64,000 bases of DNA from Burkholderiaceae bacterium (GCA_016710525.1 JADJVQ010000023.1:9083-73082), one strand, 5' to 3'. Positions 16,516 to 28,231 are shown, counted from the stretch's first letter. The notes: generated from the letters alone by a model not told the origin. Numbers and translations are program-made.

Positions 16516-16530
16516 TCGGAGCGGTGCGCC

Positions 16531-16548
16531 CGCGCCCGGTCGGGCGCG
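16531..16548 (+). terminator. Hairpin after the small pilin-like gene
   Basis: CGCGCCCG followed by CGGGCGCG around a GT loop forms an 8-bp GC stem 15 bases after the stop codon. No T-run follows, so termination is uncertain. Confidence 0.35.
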
Positions 16549-16734
16549 GTCAGCCCTTCCGGCGATCGCGGACCCTGCACGCGAAGCGCCGCTCGAATCG
16601 CGGATTCGGACTGGCAGGGTCGGCCCAGGGGCCTGAGCGAGACAAAGTGCCTCGGCGGAAACGGGCGGGTCGATCATGCTGGCGGCCGGTCATCCCGATC
16701 AGCAGCCGCCCGACATTTCTCATAGACTTGCCAG

Positions 16735-17439
16735 ATGGACATCCTGGTCATCGACGATCACCCGCTGATCGTCCAGGCGATCACAACCGTCATTGGCACG
16801 CTGGGGCGCAATGCGGTCGTGCATGCATTGGAGAGCGTGGAGGCCATCGAAACGGCGGCTTTGCCGAACGATCCGCAACTGGTGCTGCTGGACCTCGCAC
16901 TGCCAGGCGTCAGTGGCCTGCCGGCCCTGGAAGCGGTCTGTCGCCACTATCCGCGCTCTTCGATCGTGATCTTCTCCGCCACCCAGGATGCGGGGACGAT
17001 CACCGGCGCTCTGCTGGCCGGAGCACGGGGATTCATTCCCAAGACCTCGCGATACCGGGTGCTGGCCGATGCCTTGCAGCTGGTCCTGGACGGGGGCACC
17101 TACGTGCCGCCCGACATTCTCGTATCCGACCATCCGGCCGGTGGCATGCCCAGGCTGGAGGACGAGCTCGACGGCGCCCCCGACAAACTCTCTTCGTTGG
17201 CGCCGTCCGGGCGCTTTCTCGCCTCGGCTGCCGGCAGCCGGCTGACCGAAAGGCAGCGCGAGATCGCGAGCCTGTTCGCCGATGGCCTGACCACGAAACA
17301 GATCAGCCGGCGGCTCGGAATCTCGACGAACACGGTCAAATCGCACGTCGCGGTGATTTTCCGCACGCTGGGGGTCAGCAACCGGGCCCAGGTGGTCGCC
17401 CTGACCCATTCGCTTCCGCGCAGTCCCAGCCTGCAATGA
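16735..17439 (+). CDS. Two-component response regulator, NarL/LuxR type
   Basis: The 234-residue protein has an N-terminal receiver domain (residues 1-120). The acidic pair is in VIDDHP, the phospho-acceptor Asp in LVLLDLALPGVSG, and the conserved Lys in GFIPKTSR. A C-terminal LuxR helix-turn-helix (about 170-230) follows: LTERQREIASLFADGLTTKQ then ISTNTVKSHVAVIFRTLGV. It should act as a cytosolic DNA-binding regulator. No histidine kinase is adjacent, so the signal is unknown. The nearest possible target is the small membrane peptide gene upstream. It converges with tex. Confidence 0.88.
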   Translation: MDILVIDDHPLIVQAITTVIGTLGRNAVVHALESVEAIETAALPNDPQLVLLDLALPGVSGLPALEAVCRHYPRSSIVIFSATQDAGTITGALLAGARGFIPKTSRYRVLADALQLVLDGGTYVPPDILVSDHPAGGMPRLEDELDGAPDKLSSLAPSGRFLASAAGSRLTERQREIASLFADGLTTKQISRRLGISTNTVKSHVAVIFRTLGVSNRAQVVALTHSLPRSPSLQ

Positions 17440-17476
17440 TCCGCCGGGCGCTGCCGCCAGGGTCGACCCGCCCTCG

Positions 17477-19918
17477 TCAGCGATCCTTGCCCGCCTTTCG
17501 AAACGCGTCTGCCAGCGCCGTATTGCCGGGCGCAGCCGGCCCCTGCCCGCCAGCCGAGTAGGCTCCCGCTCGCGAGGCGCCCGGCGATTTCGGCCCGCGC
17601 GGTCCGCGCGAATCGCCGCCGCGAGGCCCGCGCGAATCGCCGCCGCCGGGCCCCGCCCCGCGCGCCGAGGCAGGGCGCACGGCGCCTGCCTCGTCAGTGC
17701 GCGGGGTCTTCATGCTCAGTGCGATCCGCTTGCGGGCTTCGTCCACCTCGACCACCCGAACCTTCACCACCTGCCCCGCCCGCACCACTTCGCGCGGATC
17801 CTTGACGAATTTGTCCGACAGTTCGGACACATGGACCAGGCCGTCCTGGTGGACCCCGATGTCGACAAAGGCGCCGAAGGCGGCCACATTGGTGACCACT
17901 CCCTGCAATTGCATGCCCGGCTGAAGATCCGACAGCTTCTCGACGCCTTCGCGGAACTCGGCGGCAATGAATTCGCCGCGCGGGTCGCGGCCGGGCTTTT
18001 CGAGTTCGGCAAGGATGTCGCGCACCGTGGGCTCGCCGAAGCGTTCATCGATGAACTGCGCGGGCTCCAGGCGGCGCAGCACATCGCGGTTGCCGAATAC
18101 CTCGCCGGGCGCCTTGCCCACCTTTGCCAGGATGCGTTCGACGATTCCGTAGGCTTCGGGGTGCACCGACGAGGCATCGAGGGGATTGCTGCCCGAGCGG
18201 ATGCGCAGAAAGCCGGCCGCCTGCTCGAAGGCCTTCTCGCCGAAGTAAGGCACTTCGCGCAGCGCGCGGCGCTCGGCAAAGGCCCCGTGCGCGTCGCGGT
18301 AGGCGACCAGGCGCTGCGCGACCAGCGAGCTCAGGCCCGATACCCGCGCCAGCAGCGCGGCCGAGGCGGTGTTCACATCGACACCGACCGCGTTCACGCA
18401 GTCCTCGACCGCCGCGTCGAGCCGCCTGGCGAGTTCGCGCTGATTGACGTCGTGCTGATATTGCCCCACGCCGATCGACTTCGGGTCGATCTTGACCAGT
18501 TCGGCCAGCGGATCCTGCAGCCGCCGTGCAATCGACACCGCGCCACGCAGCGACACGTCCAGGTCAGGAAATTCCTTGGCCGCCAGCTCGCTGGCCGAAT
18601 ACACCGATGCCCCGGCCTCCGACACCACCACCTTGCGCAGGCCCAGTTCGGGATGGCGCTTCTGCAGGTCGGCGGTGAGCTTGTCGGTCTCGCGCGAGGC
18701 CGTGCCATTGCCGATCGCGACCAGTTCGACGCGATGGCGCGCGCACATCAGCGCCAGTGTGTGGATCGAGCCCTCCCAGTCGCGGCGCGGCTCGTGCGGG
18801 AAGATCGTGCCGGTCTCGACCACCTTGCCGGTGGTATCGACGATCGCCACCTTCACGCCGGTGCGCAGCCCCGGGTCCAGTCCCAGCACGCTGCGCGGGC
18901 CCGCGGGCGCCGCCAGCAGAAGGTCCTTGAGGTTGTCGCCGAACACCTTGATGGCCTGCGCTTCGGCGCTCTCGCGCAACCGGCCGAACAGTTCGGTCTC
19001 CAGATGCGGCAGCAGTTTCACCCGCCAGGTCCAGCGGCAGACCTCGGCCAGCCAGGGGTGCGCCTTGCGCGCACCGCCGATCGCGTCGGCCAGGCCGACG
19101 ATGCCGGCCAGGCGCAGCATCGCCGGATGGGGTACGAGTTCGTCGCGCGCCGGCTCCAGGCCCAGGCGCAAGGACAACAGGCTCAACTGACGGCCCCGAA
19201 ACAACGCCAGCGCCCGGTGCGAGGGCGTGCCGGCTATGGGCTCGGCGTGGTCGAAATAATCGCTGAACTTGACGGCCTCGCCGCGTTTTTCTTCGACCAC
19301 CTTGCAATGGATCCAGCCCTGCGTCCAAAGCAGATCGCGCAGCGCATCGAGCACGTCGGCGCGTTCGGCGAAGCGTTCCGAGAGGATGTCGCGCGCGCCG
19401 TCCAGCGCGGCCTTGGCATCGGCGACAGCGCCCTGCCCCTCGGCGTCCGGTCCGCGCAGAAAAGCCAGCGCCTCGTGCTGCGGATCCAGATCGGGATTGC
19501 CCAGCAGCGCGTCGGCCAGCGGCTCGAGACCGGCTTCGCGGGCGATCTGGGCGCGCGTGCGGCGTTTGGGCTTGTAGGGCAGGTAGAGATCCTCCAGCCG
19601 CTGTTTGGTCTCGGCGGCATCGATGCTCTGCGCCAGTTCGGCTGTCAGCTTGCCCTGCTCATCGATGCTGGCGACGATCGCCGCGCGGCGCTCCTCGAGC
19701 TCGCGCAGATAGACCAGGCGCTCGGCCAGCAGGCGCAACTGGGTGTCGTCCAGCCCGCCGGTGACCTCTTTCCGGTAACGGGCGATGAAGGGCACGGTTG
19801 CGCCTTCGTCGAGCAGGCCGACCGCGGCCACCACTTGCGAGCGGGGCACGGCCAGTTCCTGGGCCAGCGAATTCAGGACACGGTGGTCATTGGGCTTTTG
19901 ATCGGCAGCGGACATCAA
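17477..19918 (-). CDS. tex: Tex family transcription accessory protein
   Basis: This 813-residue nucleic-acid-binding protein begins with the conserved VPRSQVVAAVGLLDEGATVP and FIARYRKEVTGGLDD. It has a YqgF-like domain near residues 325-430 (SVLGLDPGLRTGVKVAIVD), helix-hairpin-helix segments (ALLARVSGLSSLVAQRLVAY) and a C-terminal S1 domain (GVVTNVAAFGAFVDIGVHQD). The last about 60 residues are Gly/Arg/Ser-rich and repeat GDSRGPRG. Tex proteins affect transcription and toxin expression in Bordetella; the molecular job is not fully settled. The gene is 87 bases downstream of clpB. Confidence 0.93.
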   Translation of the reverse strand: MMSAADQKPNDHRVLNSLAQELAVPRSQVVAAVGLLDEGATVPFIARYRKEVTGGLDDTQLRLLAERLVYLRELEERRAAIVASIDEQGKLTAELAQSIDAAETKQRLEDLYLPYKPKRRTRAQIAREAGLEPLADALLGNPDLDPQHEALAFLRGPDAEGQGAVADAKAALDGARDILSERFAERADVLDALRDLLWTQGWIHCKVVEEKRGEAVKFSDYFDHAEPIAGTPSHRALALFRGRQLSLLSLRLGLEPARDELVPHPAMLRLAGIVGLADAIGGARKAHPWLAEVCRWTWRVKLLPHLETELFGRLRESAEAQAIKVFGDNLKDLLLAAPAGPRSVLGLDPGLRTGVKVAIVDTTGKVVETGTIFPHEPRRDWEGSIHTLALMCARHRVELVAIGNGTASRETDKLTADLQKRHPELGLRKVVVSEAGASVYSASELAAKEFPDLDVSLRGAVSIARRLQDPLAELVKIDPKSIGVGQYQHDVNQRELARRLDAAVEDCVNAVGVDVNTASAALLARVSGLSSLVAQRLVAYRDAHGAFAERRALREVPYFGEKAFEQAAGFLRIRSGSNPLDASSVHPEAYGIVERILAKVGKAPGEVFGNRDVLRRLEPAQFIDERFGEPTVRDILAELEKPGRDPRGEFIAAEFREGVEKLSDLQPGMQLQGVVTNVAAFGAFVDIGVHQDGLVHVSELSDKFVKDPREVVRAGQVVKVRVVEVDEARKRIALSMKTPRTDEAGAVRPASARGAGPGGGDSRGPRGGDSRGPRGPKSPGASRAGAYSAGGQGPAAPGNTALADAFRKAGKDR
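17599..17646 (-). repeat. Two 24-bp tandem units in the tex tail
   Basis: Two nearly identical 24-base units encode two GDSRGPRG blocks in the low-complexity C-terminal tail of Tex. The flanking sequence is similarly GC-rich, so slippage is a simple origin. Confidence 0.7.
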
Positions 19919-20005
19919 GCGGCAGTCGGAACGGGAAAGGCCGCGATTCTGCCACGACCCGTCCGGTCGGCCTGCAAGGCTTGCCTTCGAGGCTCGCCGG
20001 CGGCG

Positions 20006-22630
<2,625 letters not shown>

Positions 22631-22666
22631 GGATTCGACACTCGCAGTGGGGTTTGGTTGTGTCAG

Positions 22667-22694
22667 AGGTAGGGTTACCCCGCTATATTTCAAG
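22667..22694 (-). promoter_or_regulatory. Sigma-32 (heat-shock) promoter for clpB
   Basis: On the minus strand CTTGAAA (22694-22688), a 13-base spacer and CCCTACCT (22674-22667) match the RpoH consensus CTTGAAA-N13-CCCCATnT closely. It sits a few bases in front of the divergent oxidoreductase start at 22697, so the two transcripts begin almost back to back. Confidence 0.7.
22684..22689 (+). promoter_or_regulatory. Candidate -10 element for the oxidoreductase gene
   Basis: TATATT lies seven bases before the ATG at 22697. If used, transcription would begin at or next to the start codon, giving a leaderless mRNA. A -35-like TTGTGT is at 22658-22663, with a long 20-base spacer. The element overlaps the clpB heat-shock promoter on the other strand. 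Confidence 0.35.
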
Positions 22695-22696
22695 TC

Positions 22697-23809
22697 ATGA
22701 GCACACTTTTCTCTCCCCTGTCGCTGCGCAGCCTGCGCCTGTCCAACCGCATCGTCATCGCGCCGATGTGCCAATACTCAGCCGTCGATGGCGTCGCCCA
22801 GCCCTGGCACACGGTGCACCTGGGCCAGCTGGCGCTGAGCGGCGCCGGTCTGCTGATCGTCGAGGCCACGGCGGTCGAGCCGATCGGCCGGATCACCGCC
22901 GGCTGCCTGGGCCTGTACGACGAGCCCACCGAGCAGGCCATGGCCGAACTGGTGCGCACGCTGCGCCAGATCAGCCCGATGCCGCTGGCCATTCAGCTCG
23001 GCCACGCCGGGCGCAAGGCCTCCAGCGGCCGCCCCTGGGAGGGCGGGCAGCTGGTGCCGCCCGCCGCGGGCGGCTGGCAGCCGGTGGCGCCGTCTGCCGT
23101 GCCGCAACTCGAGCATGAGCCGCCCCCTGTGGCGCTGGACGCAGACGGGCTGGAGCGCCTGTGCCAGCAATTCGTCGACGCTGTTCGGCGGGCCGACCGG
23201 GTTGGCTTCGACGCCATCGAAGTCCACTCGGCCCATGGCTACCTGCTCCACCAGTTCCTGAGCCCGATCTCCAATCAGCGCACCGATGACTTCGGCGGCA
23301 GCCTCGAGAACCGCATGCGCTTCCCGCTGCGGGTCTTCGCCCAGATGCGGGCCGCCTGGCCCGCCCACAAGCCGATGGGCCTGCGCTTCAGCGCCACCGA
23401 CTGGATCGAGGGCGGCTGGGATGTCGAGAGCTGCACGGTCTACGCCAAGGCCCTCGAAAAACTGGGCTGCGACTGGCTCGACGTCTCCAGCGGAGGCATC
23501 AGCCCGCGCCAGAAAATCACGCTGGGGCCCGGTTACCAGGTGCCGTTCGCGGCCCAGATCAAGCCGTCTGTCGGGATTCCGGTGATGGCAGTGGGCTTGA
23601 TTACCGATCCGCAGCAGGCCGAAGATATTCTGATCCAAGGAAAAGCCGACCTGGTCGCGCTGGCCCGGGGCTTGCTGCAAGACCCGCGCTGGCCCTGGCG
23701 GGCGGCTGCCGCGCTGGGGGCCAGCGTCGAGGCGCCGCGTCAGTATTGGCGCTCGCAGCCGGCCACCCAGAAGGCACTGTTCGGACAAACCACCTTCGGG
23801 GCACGATGA
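22697..23809 (+). CDS. Old Yellow Enzyme-family NADH:flavin oxidoreductase (YqjM-like)
   Basis: This 370-residue FMN-dependent ene-reductase begins MSTLFSPLSLRSLRLSNRIV. The cysteine in IAPMCQYSAVDG is typical of the YqjM branch and tunes the flavin. HAGRKASS and the later HSAHGYLLHQFLSP and ISNQRTDDFGGSLENR blocks confirm the family. It should reduce activated C=C bonds of enones or quinones with NAD(P)H in the cytosol. The physiological substrate is unknown. Its stop codon overlaps the start of the DUF5648 gene (ATGA), so the pair is co-translated. Confidence 0.92.
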   Translation: MSTLFSPLSLRSLRLSNRIVIAPMCQYSAVDGVAQPWHTVHLGQLALSGAGLLIVEATAVEPIGRITAGCLGLYDEPTEQAMAELVRTLRQISPMPLAIQLGHAGRKASSGRPWEGGQLVPPAAGGWQPVAPSAVPQLEHEPPPVALDADGLERLCQQFVDAVRRADRVGFDAIEVHSAHGYLLHQFLSPISNQRTDDFGGSLENRMRFPLRVFAQMRAAWPAHKPMGLRFSATDWIEGGWDVESCTVYAKALEKLGCDWLDVSSGGISPRQKITLGPGYQVPFAAQIKPSVGIPVMAVGLITDPQQAEDILIQGKADLVALARGLLQDPRWPWRAAAALGASVEAPRQYWRSQPATQKALFGQTTFGAR

Positions 23810-24720
23810 CCATGGCCACTCCTGTACTGACAATCGCACCCGGTCTGAACGACCGGCTGGAAGGCTCGGACCTGGGTGTCCAGTTCACCTTCGGCGTGAC
23901 TCGCGCCGGTGACAGCACGGTGCCGGTCAGCGTGGGATTCCGGGTCACCTCGACCCAGGCCTCGGCCAACGACTTCCTGGACAAGGATCTTCAGGTGGCG
24001 CTGGACTACCCGGTCGGCACGCTGACGATGGCCGCGGGCGAAACCAGCAAGACCATTTCCGTGGTCGTGTCGAGCGACCGGTTCTTCGAACCCGACGAAC
24101 GCTTCGACATCACCCTGTTCAATCCGGTCGACGCGGTCCTGGGCACCCAGACGACCTCCAGCGGCATCATCCGCAATGACGATCCGGGCGACGTCCTGCC
24201 CGTCTATCGCTTCGCCAAGATCTCCAACGGGGCCTACTTCTTCACCGGCTCGCTGGGCGAACGCAATCAGATCATCGCCAGCTTCCCGGACTTCCGGGCC
24301 GAGGGGGTGGGCTTCTTCGCCTATGCCGAGGCCTCGGCCGGTGCGCCGGTGTATCGCTTCGCGAACCTGAACAACGGCGGGTATTTCTTCACCGGCAGCC
24401 TAGCCGAGCGCGACGCGACGATCGCCAACTACCCGAACATGCGCTACGAAGGCTCGACCTTTTCGGTCGCCTCATCGACCGCGCCCGGCGCCCAGCCGGT
24501 GTATCGCCTCGCCAACCTGACCAACGGGGGCTATCTGTACACCACCGCGGCCGCCGAGCGCGACGCGGCGCTGTCGCTGGGCTTCTGGCGCAATGAAGGC
24601 GTTTCGTTCTACGCCCCGGCTCCCTCGGTCGTCACCGATCCTTCGGACGCCAGCCTGGCGTGGACCGAACTTGCGCCCGAGTCGGCCATGACGGCCACGC
24701 CCGACTCGCTGTGGGTCTGA
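23806..24720 (+). CDS. Calx-beta and DUF5648 repeat protein
   Basis: The 304-residue protein starts at the ATG overlapping the previous stop (an ATG at 23812 is also possible). Residues about 20-125 look like a Calx-beta domain (GSDLGVQFTFGVTRAGDST through PDERFDITLFNPVDAVLG). Three repeats of about 50 residues start at residues 132, 181 and 231. Each has the pattern PVYRxAxxxNGxYxxTxxxER and EGxxFxA, which is DUF5648. Such modules occur in secreted or surface proteins, yet I see no signal peptide, so type I export or a cytosolic role are open. It ends one base before the convergent dehydrogenase stop. Confidence 0.78.
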   Translation: MTMATPVLTIAPGLNDRLEGSDLGVQFTFGVTRAGDSTVPVSVGFRVTSTQASANDFLDKDLQVALDYPVGTLTMAAGETSKTISVVVSSDRFFEPDERFDITLFNPVDAVLGTQTTSSGIIRNDDPGDVLPVYRFAKISNGAYFFTGSLGERNQIIASFPDFRAEGVGFFAYAEASAGAPVYRFANLNNGGYFFTGSLAERDATIANYPNMRYEGSTFSVASSTAPGAQPVYRLANLTNGGYLYTTAAAERDAALSLGFWRNEGVSFYAPAPSVVTDPSDASLAWTELAPESAMTATPDSLWV

Positions 24721-24721
24721 C

Positions 24722-25810
24722 TCAGGGAGCGTGAACGAGGCCCTGGGTGCGCGCCGCCTCCCGGCGCAGCCACTCGGGGGTGCCCAGCAGCTGGCGGTTA
24801 AAGCCGATCCGCTTGAACCAGTAATGCAGCCCGAGCAGGTCGGTGAACCCCATGCCGCCATGCACCTCAGTGGCGGTCTTGGCCACGAACTTGCCGACTT
24901 CGCTGATGTGCGCCTTCAGGTGGCAGGCCACCAGGTGGGACTCCTGAGGCAATTCCGTTAGGGCGTGCCCGGCATACCAGACGAAGGAACGGGTCGGCTC
25001 CAGGCTTGCCGCCATTTCGGCGCACAGGTGCTTGACCGCCTGGAACGACCCGATCACCCGGCCGAACTGCTCGCGCTGGTTGGCATAGGCCACCGCCTGA
25101 TCGATCATGGCCTGCGACGCGCCCAGCGTATCGGCCGACAGCATCGTGCGGCCGATGTCGAGCACGCGCTGGCAGACCGCGGGGCTGGCGCCTGGCAGCG
25201 GATCTGCCGCGACCGAGTCGAAGACCAGCTCGCCGATCGGACGGGTGGCATCGATCGTCTGCAGCGGCGTGCGGCGCAGCCCAAGCGCATCGGCCGCCAC
25301 CAGATGCAGCCCGCCCTGTCCGTCGGCGACCAGATAGGCATCGGCCTGGAAATCCAGCACATACAGGGCACGCCCGTTCAAGCGGCCGCGATCGGCGGTG
25401 ACGCCGGCATCGCGCCGGGCGCCGCTCAGTTCGGCCAGCGCGGCCCCGACGATGACGCTGCCGTCGGCGATGCGGCCCAGCCATTCGGCCTGCTGGCCGG
25501 CGCTGCCTGCCATCAGCAGTGCACTGGGGACCATGGCCGCGTTGGCGGTGAAGGCGACCGGAGTGACGTGGTAGCCCAGTGCTTCGGCAACCACGCAGGC
25601 GTCCAGCGCCGTCATGCCGATGCCGCCATGCGCCGACGGAATCAGCAGCGCCGACACGCCGAGCTCGGCCAGCCCGGCGACCAGGTCGCGGGCACGGCCT
25701 TCGTCGCCGGCGGCAAAGCGCCGCACGCGCTCGAGCGGCGCGCGCTCGCGCAGGTAGTGGTCCAGCGTGTCGCGCAGCAGCGTCTGCTCGGAGGACAGTC
25801 CGAATTCCAT
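24722..25810 (-). CDS. Acyl-CoA dehydrogenase (ACAD 1)
   Basis: This 362-residue FAD enzyme oxidises an acyl-CoA to the 2-enoyl-CoA. It starts MEFGLSSEQTLLRDTLDHYL and has the C-terminal ACAD signature REQFGRVIGSFQAVKHLCAE and TEVHGGMGFTDLLGLHYWFK. The short, divergent middle domain is typical of the partner subunit in two-gene ACAD pairs. Its ATG overlaps the stop of ACAD 2 (TGATG), so the two probably form a heteromer. The acyl substrate is unknown. Confidence 0.88.
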   Translation of the reverse strand: MEFGLSSEQTLLRDTLDHYLRERAPLERVRRFAAGDEGRARDLVAGLAELGVSALLIPSAHGGIGMTALDACVVAEALGYHVTPVAFTANAAMVPSALLMAGSAGQQAEWLGRIADGSVIVGAALAELSGARRDAGVTADRGRLNGRALYVLDFQADAYLVADGQGGLHLVAADALGLRRTPLQTIDATRPIGELVFDSVAADPLPGASPAVCQRVLDIGRTMLSADTLGASQAMIDQAVAYANQREQFGRVIGSFQAVKHLCAEMAASLEPTRSFVWYAGHALTELPQESHLVACHLKAHISEVGKFVAKTATEVHGGMGFTDLLGLHYWFKRIGFNRQLLGTPEWLRREAARTQGLVHAP

Positions 25811-27000
25811 CAGGCTTCTCCCGCGCGCGGTTCGCGGGGCATGCCCAGCCCCCGTTCGCTGATGATGTTCTTCTGGATCTGGCTGGTCCCCCCGCCGATG
25901 ATCAGGCCCAGATAGAACATGTGGTGGTGCTGCCAGGATCCCTCGTCGCGCAGATGCGGGTTGGCGCCGAAGGCCAGGCCCTCTTCGCCCATCGCGTCGA
26001 TGCCCAGGCCCTCGAGCTCGTGGCGCAGTTCGGTCCCCTGCAGCTTGACGACCATGCGGGCCAGGCTCGCGTCCTGGCCCGGGTTCAGCTTGCTCGAGAG
26101 CACCCTCAGGTCGTTGTACTGCATGGCCATCACCCGGCCCTGGATGCGCATCAGCCGGTCCAGGTACTGGGAGTTGTCGATCACCCGCTCGCCATCGACG
26201 GTCTGGCTGGCCATCAGATCCGTCAGCGCATTCAGGCGGGCCTGCGCGACATTGGGATCGGCCAGCGAGTCGCGCTCGTTCTTCAGGATGACGTTGGCAA
26301 CCATCCAGCCATCGCCGCGGCGCCCGACGATCTGATCCTTGGGCACCCGCACATCGGTGAAGAACACCTCGTTGAAATTGCGCTTCATGGTCATGTCGAC
26401 CAGCGGCCGGATCTCGATGCCCGGGGTGTCCATCCGGAACAGCAGGAAGCTGATGCCGCGGTGCTTCGGCGCATCGGGCTCGGTGCGAACCAGGCAGAAG
26501 ATCCAGTCGGCCAGATGCGCCGTGCTGGTCCAGATCTTCTGGCCATTGATCACCCAGTGATCGCCGTCGAGCACGGCCCGGGTGCGCAGGCTCGCCAGGT
26601 CGCTTCCCGCGCCGGGCTCGGAATACCCCTGGCACCAGACGGTATCGCCGCTCAAGGTGGACGCGATGAACTGGCGCTTCTGGGCCTCGGTGCCGACCTC
26701 CAGCAGCGTCGGCACCAGCATTGAAATGCCCTGCCCGCCCAGACCGGGGCTGACCCTCGCCAGGGCGAACTCCTCGGCGATGATGCGCGACTTCAGGATG
26801 TCCGGCTCGAGGCCCGCGCCACCGTATTGCGCGGGGATGGTGCGCGCGGTGTAGCCATGCTCGATGAGCAGTCGTTGCCAGGCCTTGGACTTCTCGTCCC
26901 TCGGGCGGGCGATGGCCGGCGCCAGGTGGCGGTGCGCGGCCAGGAAGGCCTTCACCTCGGCACGGAAGGCCTCGTATTGCGGGCCGATGTTCAGATCCAT
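25810..27000 (-). CDS. Acyl-CoA dehydrogenase (ACAD 2)
   Basis: The 396-residue enzyme starts MDLNIGPQYEAFRAEVKAFL. The FAD-binding middle-domain motif is clear (WCQGYSEPGAGSDLASLRTR followed by GQKIWTSTAHLADW). The C-terminus has IIGGGTSQIQKNIISERGLG, so both substrate and flavin sites look complete. An upstream open frame exists, but this Met is the family start. Its stop overlaps ACAD 1, and a 35-codon open frame bridges it to ACAD 3 upstream. Confidence 0.9.
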   Translation of the reverse strand: MDLNIGPQYEAFRAEVKAFLAAHRHLAPAIARPRDEKSKAWQRLLIEHGYTARTIPAQYGGAGLEPDILKSRIIAEEFALARVSPGLGGQGISMLVPTLLEVGTEAQKRQFIASTLSGDTVWCQGYSEPGAGSDLASLRTRAVLDGDHWVINGQKIWTSTAHLADWIFCLVRTEPDAPKHRGISFLLFRMDTPGIEIRPLVDMTMKRNFNEVFFTDVRVPKDQIVGRRGDGWMVANVILKNERDSLADPNVAQARLNALTDLMASQTVDGERVIDNSQYLDRLMRIQGRVMAMQYNDLRVLSSKLNPGQDASLARMVVKLQGTELRHELEGLGIDAMGEEGLAFGANPHLRDEGSWQHHHMFYLGLIIGGGTSQIQKNIISERGLGMPREPRAGEA

Positions 27001-27098
27001 GGCGGCGTTGCTCCGGTCAGGTTCTCGGGATAACGGTAAAGCGCGGCGACAGCGCCGGCGATCGCGCGACACAGCGCACCGGCCTGCGCACAGTTCAT
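26991..27098 (-). other. 35-codon open frame bridging two dehydrogenase genes
   Basis: An ATG at 27098 overlaps the stop of ACAD 3 (ATGA). The frame runs 35 codons (MNCAQAGALCRAIAGAVAAL...) to a TGA at 26991, eight bases inside ACAD 2. It fills the whole gap, so ribosomes could pass through it by re-initiation. I recognise no homology; it may be fortuitous. Confidence 0.35.
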
Positions 27099-28227
27099 CG
27101 GGCCGACACCTCGCCCAGCAGCGCATCGGCCAGCCGGCGCCGGTGATGGGCCGCATCGCCGAAGCTGTACTGCAGCCACAGCGCGCGCCGCAGGAAGAGC
27201 TGGGCGTCGCATTCGAAGGTAAAGCCGAAACCGCCATGGAACTGGACCGCCCGGTCACCGGCAAAGGCGAAGGTGTCGCCGGCCTCGACCTTGGCCATGC
27301 GCAGCGCCACCAGTGCGTCCTGGCCGTCGGCCAGCTGGGTGGCCGCGTGATAGACGTGCGAGCGGGCCCGCTCCATGCCGACCAGGATGTCGGCGCAGGT
27401 GTGCTTGAGCGACTGGTAGCTGCCGATCTTGCGCCCGAAGGTGGTGCGGGTATTCAGGTATTCGACGACCACGTCGAGCACCCCGGCAATGCCGCCGGCC
27501 GCCTGCGCGCTGGCCAGCAGCAGCCCGGCGTTGCGCACGGCCTGCAGCGACGCGCGGTGCGGCCGCGCCGGTGATCACCGCCAGGCCGGCACCCGAGGCC
27601 ATCGAGGTCAGCCGGGCGCGCGCGGGTCTCGTCGATCACGGTCTCGCCGCAGCGCGCGCGCCGGCAGGTCGGCCGCGGGCAGCACCACCAGCGCGGGTGC
27701 GCCGGCCAGATTCACCGACACCAGCAGCACATCGGCGACCGCGGCGTCGCAACCAGCGTCTTGGCGCCGCCCAGCTTCACCGAACGCCGTCGCGGCGTGC
27801 CGGCCTCGACGTTGGCCAGATCCCAGTCGCCCTCGGGCTCGAGCAGGGCGACCGTGCCGACCGCGCCCTGGCACAGGCGCGGCAGCCATTGCGCCTGCAA
27901 GGCATCGTCAGTGCAGGCGAGCAGGGCCTGGATGCACAGCTGCGTGCTGGCGAATGGTGTGGCCAGCAGGTGGCGGCCCATCGGCTCGGCGATGGTCGCC
28001 ACCTCGGCCAGCGACAGGCCGCTGCCGCCGAAGCGCTCAGGCACCGCGATGCCCGTCCAGCCGAGCGCGACCATCTCGTCCCAGAGGCCGCGCTCGAAGC
28101 CGTGTTCGGTGGCGAGCCGGTCGCGGACCGCGCGGATCGGCGATTTTTCGCGGCAGAAACTGACCGCGGTATCGAGCAGCATCGACTGCTCGTCGGTGAA
28201 TCGAATCAGGGGATTGGGAGCGCTCAT
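27095..28227 (-). pseudogene. Acyl-CoA dehydrogenase (ACAD 3), multiply frameshifted
   Basis: The N-terminal part reads MSAPNPLIRFTDEQSMLLDT in one frame from 28227 to about 27750. The C-terminal part (TRTTFGRKIGSYQSLKHTCA, VQFHGGFGFTFECDAQLFLR) is in another frame from about 27550 to 27095. Between them the expected protein sequence can be followed only by changing frame near 27750, 27655, 27620 and 27553. Each change is a one- or two-base difference. Restoring them gives about 377 residues, a normal length. It would be the partner of ACAD 4, whose stop is 5 bases upstream. It is either a decaying gene or local sequence error. Confidence 0.8.
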
Positions 28228-28231
28228 GCGG

